64,000 bases of DNA from Candidatus Methylomirabilota bacterium (lineage in GTDB: Bacteria; Methylomirabilota; Methylomirabilia; Methylomirabilales; Methylomirabilaceae), in NCBI GenBank assembly GCA_028870115.1, contig JAGWQH010000055.1:1-64000 (forward strand). Direction: 5' to 3'. A program made the translations under genes and the position numbers. The notes beneath the pieces are model-generated. The model was not told the origin of the DNA. It saw only the letters and a list, made by a program, of their open reading frames with translations, and made no database searches. Of this stretch, positions 58,171 to 64,000 are shown piece by piece; the first letter of the stretch is position 1, and every line of letters starts with the position of its first letter.

Positions 58171-59655
58171 ATGCACTGGTCTAACCTGAAAAAGAAGAGC
58201 GTCATTGCGCTCATGGTACTTTCCACACTGATTATCGGAACGGGAGTGACCTGGGCACAGGTCAAGAATCCTGAACTGGAGGCCCTCAAACAGGTAGTTG
58301 AAGAGCTTCGCCGACGAGACGCGGAAAAGGAGAGGAAGCTGGCGGAACTCCAACATCAAATTGAAGCGATGCGATCTCAGTTGCCGGCAGCGGAGAAACC
58401 CGCAACCCCCGAATCGGCTCTTGAAAAGGCCGTACAGGAGATGGAGCCGCAGACGCCGGCGGCGGCGCCGACTGACCTGTTGTCGCGTCAGGTTGGCGGG
58501 AGCAGTTTCCGGCTGATCGACGTGTCGCTGGATGCGCTGTTTGCAGCCGGAAGTTCCACCGAACGGGAGGCCTCCATCCAGAGACTTGAGGGCGGCGATC
58601 ACGATCCCCGCAAGCGCGGCTTTACGGTCCAGCAGGCGGAGCTGTCATTCACCGGCGCCGTGGATCCATACCTGACGGGCGAGACCCATATCGTCTACCT
58701 CATCGACCCTGTCGTTGGCAACACCCGGGTCGAGCTGGAGGAAGCCTTCCTGACCACGCAGGCGCTGCCGTATGGACTGCAACTGAAGGGAGGACACTTC
58801 TTCACGGAGTTCGGCCAAATCAACCCTCAGCATCCCCATCAATGGGACTGGTTGGATCAGCCGGTGATCAATACTCGGCTGTTCGGACCTGACGGCCTGC
58901 GACAGGCGGGCGTCCGGCTGGGCTGGCTCACGCCGCTGCCTTGGTATTCTCAACTGCACGTGGGCGTCCAGAACGCAAACGGCGAGATCGCGGCCAGCTT
59001 CCTGTCCAACGAAGAATTCTTTAAAGAGCGGTCGATCGGCGGACGGCCGTTCGTCCAACGCGACGTGAGACACCTGACGGACCTTCTCTATCTGCTCCGC
59101 TGGGAGAACTCGTGGAACCTGAGCGACACAGTCACGACCAAACTCGGTCTGTCAGGGCTGTTCGGCCCCAATGCGACGGGCGCCGATGGCCACACACGCA
59201 TCTATGGGACGGACCTCAAACTGACCTGGCGCCCTGCTAACAGCTCCCGCGGATGGCCCCTCTTCCTGTGGCAGTCGGAGGCGATGGGGCGGGATTATGT
59301 AGCGGACCGGTTCACTGACGGAGTAGTAACGCTGCCGCGTAAGACGTTACGGGACTGGGGATTCTACACGCAGGCGCTGTACGGGTTTACCTATGGTTGG
59401 GCCGCCGGACTACGCTACGAATATGCGACAGGCAGCGGCGCGAGCGTGGGTGTATTCAACGGCCGCGAAGGCGACCCCTTCCGGGACGACCGGCACCGGG
59501 TCTCGCCGTTACTGGCCTGGCACCCTTCTGAGTTCTCGCGGCTTCGCCTGCAGTACAACTACGACCGGGCCGATCACCTGGAACACCAGGACGCCCATTC
59601 CGTCTGGCTTGGGGTGGAATTCCTCTACGGCGCCCACCCAGCTCACAAATATTAA
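58171..59655 (+). CDS. Outer-membrane porin-like protein of the metal-uptake module
   Basis: A 494-residue protein with a signal peptide (residues 1-30, IALMVLSTLIIGTGVTWAQ), a short coiled coil at about 35-75 (ELEALKQVVEELRRRDAEKE), a Pro/Ala linker, then a beta-barrel from about 110. FRLIDVSLDALFAAGSS, RRVELEEAFLTTQALPYGLQLKGGHFFTEFG-like strands and a final aromatic tail (GVEFLYGAHPAHKY) fit an outer-membrane barrel. It resembles zinc-regulated porin-like proteins seen next to ZnuABC genes, so passage of metal across the outer membrane is inferred. GGAGGG precedes the ATG. Confidence 0.75.
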   Translation: MHWSNLKKKSVIALMVLSTLIIGTGVTWAQVKNPELEALKQVVEELRRRDAEKERKLAELQHQIEAMRSQLPAAEKPATPESALEKAVQEMEPQTPAAAPTDLLSRQVGGSSFRLIDVSLDALFAAGSSTEREASIQRLEGGDHDPRKRGFTVQQAELSFTGAVDPYLTGETHIVYLIDPVVGNTRVELEEAFLTTQALPYGLQLKGGHFFTEFGQINPQHPHQWDWLDQPVINTRLFGPDGLRQAGVRLGWLTPLPWYSQLHVGVQNANGEIAASFLSNEEFFKERSIGGRPFVQRDVRHLTDLLYLLRWENSWNLSDTVTTKLGLSGLFGPNATGADGHTRIYGTDLKLTWRPANSSRGWPLFLWQSEAMGRDYVADRFTDGVVTLPRKTLRDWGFYTQALYGFTYGWAAGLRYEYATGSGASVGVFNGREGDPFRDDRHRVSPLLAWHPSEFSRLRLQYNYDRADHLEHQDAHSVWLGVEFLYGAHPAHKY

Positions 59656-59672
59656 CGACGGGAGAATCGCGT

Positions 59673-60734
59673 ATGCTGAAATGTCTGCAACGATGGTATG
59701 CGCTGGGGATCTTGAGCTGCATCTTGGCATCCTTCAGCCTACTGAGTGTGCGCGCCTCCGCCCAGGAAGGCGCCAAGTCAGTTGCTGTCTGCGCCACCGT
59801 GCCGGACCTGGGGAGCCTTGCCCGCGAGGTGGGAGGGGACCAGGTTTCGGTCACGGTGTTCGCCAAGGGAACGGAAGACGCGCATTTCATCGAGGCCAAG
59901 CCCAGCTTCATCAAGGCGCTGAGCCAGTGCGATCTCTATATCCAGATGGGAATGGATCTGGAGATCGGTTGGGCCCCGGTCCTCCTGCAGAACGCCAGGA
60001 ACGCAGCGGTCCTGCCGGGCGGTCGCGGCTATCTCGACGCCTCCAGAGTCATTGCCCCGCTCGAGGTCCCCATCGGACCAGTAGATCGCTCCATGGGCGA
60101 CATCCATCCTCTCGGCAACCCTCACTATCTATCGGATCCTGTGAATGGCCTGAAGGTAGCCCGGCTGATCCGCGACGCGCTCGTAGCGCTGCGACCGGAG
60201 CGCAAGCCCTACTTCGACGATCGTTTCATCGCTTTCCACCTGAGACTGGGCACAGCGCTGGCGGGCGAACGGCTTGCCAGGAAGTACGACGTTGAAAAGC
60301 TCGCCCTGCTCTATCAACACGGCAAGCTGCCGGCTTTCCTGAAGGGGCAAAGGGAGGAGGCCCTGCTGAGGGGATGGCTGGGCAGGATGCTGCCGTACTT
60401 CGGCACCAAGGTCGTCGCCGATCATAATTTGTGGCCCTACTTCGCTCGCCGATTTGGGATCGCGGTGATCGGGTTCATGGAGCCGAAGCCGGGAATTCCC
60501 CCAACGACCAGACATCTGAGCGAACTGGTAGAGCAGATGCGAGCGGAGGGGATACACGTTATCCTCTCGGCTTCATATTACGACCCTCGACATGCGCGGT
60601 TCCTCGCACAACAGACCGGCGCCAGGATCGTGAACCTGGCCCACCAGGTAGGGGCACGGGCCGGCACCGATGACTACGTTGCGATGATTGATTATAATGT
60701 CAGAGAGCTGACCACGGCGTTAGGAGGCTCATAG
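59673..60734 (+). CDS. znuA: Metal ABC transporter substrate-binding protein (ZnuA/TroA-like)
   Basis: A 353-residue periplasmic protein of the cluster A-I (cluster 9) family that captures Zn or Mn. Signal peptide about 1-30 (ILSCILASFSLLSVRASAQ). Binding His candidates are in GTEDAHFIEAKPSF, LGNPHYLSDPVNG and ADHNLWPYFARRFG, with the last acidic ligand in SASYYDPRHARFL or nearby. The long His-rich loop of many ZnuA proteins is absent. It follows the porin gene by 17 bases. Confidence 0.88.
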   Translation: MLKCLQRWYALGILSCILASFSLLSVRASAQEGAKSVAVCATVPDLGSLAREVGGDQVSVTVFAKGTEDAHFIEAKPSFIKALSQCDLYIQMGMDLEIGWAPVLLQNARNAAVLPGGRGYLDASRVIAPLEVPIGPVDRSMGDIHPLGNPHYLSDPVNGLKVARLIRDALVALRPERKPYFDDRFIAFHLRLGTALAGERLARKYDVEKLALLYQHGKLPAFLKGQREEALLRGWLGRMLPYFGTKVVADHNLWPYFARRFGIAVIGFMEPKPGIPPTTRHLSELVEQMRAEGIHVILSASYYDPRHARFLAQQTGARIVNLAHQVGARAGTDDYVAMIDYNVRELTTALGGS

Positions 60735-60779
60735 GGATGGTCCTTACTGGTCTACGGGTACCGCCGGCACTGGAGGAAT

Positions 60780-61553
60780 ATGGAACACGTTGATGTCGTC
60801 CTGCAAGCGACAGGGCTGACGGTCGGCTACGCGCGTCGGACTGTACTCGAAGACGTTGCCCTTGAGTGTCGAAAGGGGGAGTTCTGGTTCTTCATCGGGC
60901 CGAACGGTTCCGGAAAGACCACGCTGATTCGCGCCATGCTGGGGATCCTGCGCCCCAAGGCCGGTCGATTATGGCTTCACCCCAACCTGGCGCGTCGGGA
61001 GGGGATCGGTTTTGTCCCGCAGCGATGCGATCTGAACCCGGCCCTCCCCACTACGGTTCGGGAATTTGTCATACTGGGGCTCGTGGGCACTCGACTCGGC
61101 ACAAAAAAAGAGGAAATGGAGCGCCTCGAGTGGGCGCTCTACAAGGTCGGTCTGGAGGGGATGGCGCGACGCAGCTACTGGTCCCTTTCTGGCGGGCAAC
61201 GACAACGAGCGCTGGTGGCTCGAGCCCTCGTGCGGCGACCCGATCTGCTGATCCTCGACGAACCGACCAACGGCCTTGACCTCTCGACGGAAGACGCGTT
61301 CCTGCGATTGCTCGCCGACCTGAACCGGCAGGAGCATCTGACCCTCTTCTTCGTCACCCACGATATCGCCATCGCCGCCCGATATGCCACGCACCTGGCT
61401 CTCTTCCGTTCGGGCAGTATCGAGACCGGACCGCGTGAGCAACTGCTCAACCGGGACGTCCTGAAACGGGTGTACGGGGTGGGCGTGGAGGTCACGCGCG
61501 ATCCATCGGGCACTGTCGCGGTCCAGGTCTACCCTCCGGGGGCACATCCGTGA
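60780..61553 (+). CDS. znuC: Metal ABC transporter ATP-binding protein (ZnuC-like)
   Basis: A 257-residue ATPase. Walker A GPNGSGKTTL near residue 40, signature LSGGQRQRALVARAL, Walker B LLILDEPTNGLDLS and switch His in FFVTHDIAIAARYA. The EGIGFVPQRCDLNPALPTTV Q-loop is typical of the Zn/Mn class. It overlaps the permease gene by 4 bases (GTGA). Confidence 0.92.
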   Translation: MEHVDVVLQATGLTVGYARRTVLEDVALECRKGEFWFFIGPNGSGKTTLIRAMLGILRPKAGRLWLHPNLARREGIGFVPQRCDLNPALPTTVREFVILGLVGTRLGTKKEEMERLEWALYKVGLEGMARRSYWSLSGGQRQRALVARALVRRPDLLILDEPTNGLDLSTEDAFLRLLADLNRQEHLTLFFVTHDIAIAARYATHLALFRSGSIETGPREQLLNRDVLKRVYGVGVEVTRDPSGTVAVQVYPPGAHP

Positions 61554-62416
61554 TTGGGGAGTTCCTCTCATCGTGGCCCTTGTTTCAGAACACGTATCTC
61601 GTCGGTTGGTCGATCGCCCTGTTGCTTTCGTTGGTGGGGGTGCTGGCGGTGGCCCGCGACCAGATCTTCGTCGGCGCGGCCATGTCGCAGGCCTCAACGC
61701 TCGGTATCGCCTTGGCGATGTGGATCGGGGCATGGATCGCTCCCGCCACGCTCCCCTGGTTTCACTCGGACGAATTCCTGTCCGCCATGGCCGTAGCGTT
61801 CTCCCTGGTCGCCGCGCTCATCACAGGGGGCTGGGCGGAAGCGGATCGGGAAAGCCACGAGGCGATCACGGGTTGGGTATTTCTGCTGTCGGCCAGCCTC
61901 TCTATTCTCATCGTCTCCCGCAGCCCGCACGGTCTGGAGGAGATTCACCGGCTGCTCTCCTCGAGCATCATCGGCGCGACCCGCGCGGACGTCTGGGGCT
62001 TCAGCGCGCTCGCCGCCATGACCGCTCTTTTCCTCGCGGCCACCCATCGGCGCACCCTGCTCTTCCTCATGGACCCCGCTATGGCGGCCGCGGTAGGGAT
62101 GCATACCAGCCGGTGGGCCGCGATCATCTCCACGTTACTTGGTCTCGCCGTAGGGTTATCCATCCGATCCGCCGGGATGTTGTATACGTTTGGGTGCCTG
62201 GTACTCCCCGCCCTCGTCGCGAAGAACGTCTGCCGAGAGGTTGGCCCGATGTTCCTGGTGGCCCCTGTTGTTGCCGTCCTGACGGGCGCGATCGCGTTCG
62301 TGCTCGCGAACCATTACGATTATCCCCCGGCGCAAATGACGGTTGCGCTGCTGAGCCTGCTGCTCACAATCGCGTGGCTCTTCCGACGGCTGCGTCAGGT
62401 AAACGGGATGTTCTGA
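61550..62416 (+). CDS. znuB: Metal ABC transporter permease (ZnuB-like)
   Basis: A 288-residue inner-membrane permease of the ABC-3 family with eight or so helices, starting at GTG 61550. LSLVGVLAVARDQIFVGAAMSQASTLGIAL is the family opening and SIRSAGMLYTFGCLVLPALVAKNVCREVGPM the late signature. Completes a ZnuABC-type uptake system. Whether Zn or Mn is carried cannot be decided here. Confidence 0.9.
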   Translation: MIGEFLSSWPLFQNTYLVGWSIALLLSLVGVLAVARDQIFVGAAMSQASTLGIALAMWIGAWIAPATLPWFHSDEFLSAMAVAFSLVAALITGGWAEADRESHEAITGWVFLLSASLSILIVSRSPHGLEEIHRLLSSSIIGATRADVWGFSALAAMTALFLAATHRRTLLFLMDPAMAAAVGMHTSRWAAIISTLLGLAVGLSIRSAGMLYTFGCLVLPALVAKNVCREVGPMFLVAPVVAVLTGAIAFVLANHYDYPPAQMTVALLSLLLTIAWLFRRLRQVNGMF

Positions 62417-62454
62417 GCGCGATTACAAAATCGTTGTTCGCCCAGGGAGAACTT

Positions 62455-62471
62455 TAGACTACAATAGTCTA
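62455..62471. promoter_or_regulatory. Perfect palindrome after the metal transporter
   Basis: TAGACTA-caa-TAGTCTA, seven-base arms, 38 bases after the znuB stop. It could be a hairpin at the transcript end or a regulator site for the next gene. Confidence 0.35.
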
Positions 62472-62501
62472 TAGGTCCCGTCGTACGTCGCAACAATGGA
62501 A

Positions 62502-62563
62502 GTCATTACCGCGAAAGCGGGAATCCAGAAAGGCACTGGATTCCGGGTCAAGCCCGGAATGAC
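62502..62563. repeat. Dispersed repeat E, copy 2
   Basis: GTCATTACCGCGAAAGCGGGAA...CTGGATTCCGGGTCAAGCCCGGAATGAC, partner of 34849-34914. It fills much of the 62417-62695 gap. Confidence 0.8.
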
Positions 62564-62695
62564 AAACTGCCTGAGACGTATGTCGCCATGTATAGAACCA
62601 GCATCTCTGAGTGTACGACAGTTGGGCTGATTGGAACGAGAAGCGCAAGGCTCGATACTGACAACTCCATCAACCAAGCATCAAAGGAGGTTACG

Positions 62696-63304
62696 ATGGT
62701 CAAGATCGGATCAAAGGCGCCGGATTTCACCGCCAATACTACCAAGGGTCCCATTACCCTCTCGCAGTTCCGCGGCAAGTGGGTCCTGCTCTTCGCCCAC
62801 CCCGCCGACTTTACGCCGGTCTGTACGACGGAGTTCATCCAGTTCGCCAAGCGATACAAGGAGTTCAAAGACCTGAACTGCGAGGTAATCGGTCTGAGCG
62901 TAGACAGTATCTACTCACACATCGAGTGGCTCCGCCATATGGAGGAGAGCGCCAAGGTCAAGATCGATTTTCCAGTGGTCGCCGACCCCGAGAAGAAGGT
63001 GGCCAACGACTACGATCTGATCAACCCCGAGGTCGGCCTCACCGTCCGCGGCGTCTTCTTCATCGATCCCGAGGGGTTCGTCCGTTTCGCCATGTACTAT
63101 CCGATCCCGTTCGGGCGAAACATCGACGAGATCTTACGGAGCCTGAAGGCGCTGCAAACCGTGGACAAGTACGGGGTCGCCTGCCCGGTCGACTGGCAGC
63201 CAGGCCAGGATGTGATCGTGCCGCCGCCGCAGACGATCGACGAGGCCGACAAGCGCGCCAAGGCGGGCGCCGATCGCTGGTACATAACGCGGAAAAAGCT
63301 CTAG
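62696..63304 (+). CDS. Prx6-type peroxiredoxin
   Basis: A 202-residue thiol peroxidase from ATG 62696, with AAAGGAGG 7 bases upstream. The peroxidatic Cys is residue 43 in FTPVCTTEF. VIGLSVDSIYSHIEW and FFIDPEGFVRFAMYYP belong to the Prx6/archaeal AhpC group. A second Cys lies in GVACPVDWQPGQDV near the end. Reduces hydrogen peroxide and organic peroxides in the cytosol. Confidence 0.93.
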   Translation: MVKIGSKAPDFTANTTKGPITLSQFRGKWVLLFAHPADFTPVCTTEFIQFAKRYKEFKDLNCEVIGLSVDSIYSHIEWLRHMEESAKVKIDFPVVADPEKKVANDYDLINPEVGLTVRGVFFIDPEGFVRFAMYYPIPFGRNIDEILRSLKALQTVDKYGVACPVDWQPGQDVIVPPPQTIDEADKRAKAGADRWYITRKKL

Positions 63305-63310
63305 CGGCAT

Positions 63311-63345
63311 TCCGTTCGTGGTGAGCTGGTCGAACCATGAACGGA
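63311..63345 (+). terminator. Hairpin after the peroxiredoxin gene
   Basis: A 12-base stem with one G-U pair (TCCGTTCGTGGT/ACCATGAACGGA), starting 7 bases after the stop codon. No U-run follows. A second hairpin, the dispersed repeat TCACCCT...AGGGTGA, is at 63361-63385. Confidence 0.4.
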
Positions 63346-63360
63346 ACCAGTCAAAATACC

Positions 63361-63385
63361 TCACCCTTCGACAGGCTCAGGGTGA
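63361..63385. repeat. Short dispersed palindromic repeat
   Basis: TCACCCTTCGACAGGCTCAG and GGTGA: 7-base arms, of the same CTTCGAC...CTCAGG family as the element read through in proB. Confidence 0.55.
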
Positions 63386-63454
63386 ACGGTGAATGTAAAG
63401 AAGCAGTAGACCCGTTACGCTGGCTATTCCCCAATCATAGTCGAGGACAGGCCG

Positions 63455-63697
63455 ATGCAGCGCATTGTGGTTCGCGCGCTTACGTGTAGCGCGGATATCA
63501 TCACCTACGTAAAGGGCGTCCTCCGAATGCATGCCGAGGAGCTTCAGCCTGCCGAGCGCGTAGAGTTCGCGTTTGACGCCAACCGATTCCCGTTTGCGAT
63601 TGCGATCTTCGAATCGTTGCTGGCTGGCGTCGGCCTGAAACTCCTCTCAACACGCGAAGAGGATGGCATCCGAATTCTTGAGGCCGAGAAGCTATAG
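63455..63697 (+). CDS. Small conserved-looking hypothetical protein
   Basis: An 80-residue protein starting MQRIVVRALTCSADIITYVK, with ERVEFAFDANRFPFAIAIFESLLAGVGL and a final RILEAEKL. The beta-alpha-beta pattern and length recall TusA-type or similar small folds, but the Cys is not in a CPxP motif, so no function is claimed. The DoxX-like gene follows after 24 bases. Confidence 0.6.
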   Translation: MQRIVVRALTCSADIITYVKGVLRMHAEELQPAERVEFAFDANRFPFAIAIFESLLAGVGLKLLSTREEDGIRILEAEKL

Positions 63698-63721
63698 CGT
63701 GGGAACTCATAGGGAGTATCG

Positions 63722-64000
63722 GTGACCAAGCCGAGAGGTAACTGGCAGACAGAAACGAAGCTCTGGCAGGTCGCGATCTTGCGCATCTTTTTTGGCTACT
63801 ACTTTTTTCAAGATGGCCTCGGAAAGTTGACCGGCAGCTTTACCGGTCCGGGCATGTTGGAGAAGTGGCTTACGACCAAGGCCACGGGGGCGTTCAGTTG
63901 GTATAAGCCGTTTCTGACCGGTGTAGTTATTCCCTATCATCAGCTCTTCGCCGGGTTAATCGCTTGGGGGATGATTCTGGCCGGCTTGGCGCTCCTGTTT
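63722..64000 (+). CDS. DoxX-like membrane protein, 3' end outside window
   Basis: An open frame from GTG 63722, with GGGAG upstream, continues to the end of the window. WQVAILRIFFGYYFFQDGLGKLTGSF is the usual first helix and loop of DoxX-type proteins, and HQLFAGLIAWGMILAGLALLF a later helix. About 93 codons are visible. Function in this family is poorly defined; some members act with quinone or sulfur oxidation. Confidence 0.7.
   Translation, partial: MTKPRGNWQTETKLWQVAILRIFFGYYFFQDGLGKLTGSFTGPGMLEKWLTTKATGAFSWYKPFLTGVVIPYHQLFAGLIAWGMILAGLALLF

Overview
The window reads as a Gram-negative bacterial chromosome of moderately high GC. It carries an outer-membrane polysaccharide exporter, a beta-barrel porin and an ABC glycan exporter. 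Gene content and the dispersed repeats remind me of NC10/Methylomirabilota genomes, but that is an impression from memory, not something the sequence proves. No tRNA, rRNA, CRISPR array or intact transposase was seen.

Positions 1-37.5 kb are one large exopolysaccharide/O-polysaccharide locus. At 1.0-6.3 kb (minus strand) there are an ExoA-like glycosyltransferase, two family-4 glycosyltransferases and a Wzy/WaaL-type membrane protein. At 6.4-20.5 kb (plus strand) lie the Wzm/Wzt ABC exporter, methyltransferases, a sugar nucleotidyltransferase, a FemAB-like acyltransferase, LegB/LegC-type sugar enzymes, glycosyltransferases and a polysaccharide deacetylase-like protein. The two arms diverge from back-to-back sigma70 promoters near 6.4 kb. 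At 20.7-28.5 kb (minus) sits a WbpB-WbpD fusion, WbpE-like aminotransferase and WecB/WbpI-like epimerase set, expected to make a diacetamido-uronic acid nucleotide sugar, plus the priming phosphoglycosyltransferase. At 28.6-30.9 kb a string of small toxin/antitoxin-type and DUF genes is separated by copies of one palindromic repeat. At 30.9-39.1 kb are a TPR protein, Wzc-like kinase, Wza-like exporter, FecR-domain protein and two response regulators. The locus is littered with decayed pieces (two FemAB ends, glyA, MBOAT, DegT aminotransferases, four-helix protein, WecB N-terminus), which points to repeated gene turnover.

Positions 39.3-46.2 kb (minus) form a tight, mostly overlapping seven-gene operon: a MutL/GlmL-type ASKHA ATPase, a barrel-sandwich protein, an FnIII/DUF6754 membrane protein, three more membrane proteins and one small hypothetical protein. 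No glutamate mutase subunit is present. This is the best candidate for an undescribed system.

Positions 46.3-57.4 kb (minus) are housekeeping: gap-pgk-tpiA-secG from a strong promoter; then rplU-rpmA-obg-proB-proA, a small DUF protein, nadD, rsfS, a DksA-like zinc finger protein and comF. Positions 57.5-64 kb (plus) hold a probable zinc/manganese uptake module (small membrane protein, porin, ZnuA/C/B-type ABC transporter), then a Prx6-type peroxiredoxin, a small hypothetical protein and a DoxX-like protein cut by the window edge.
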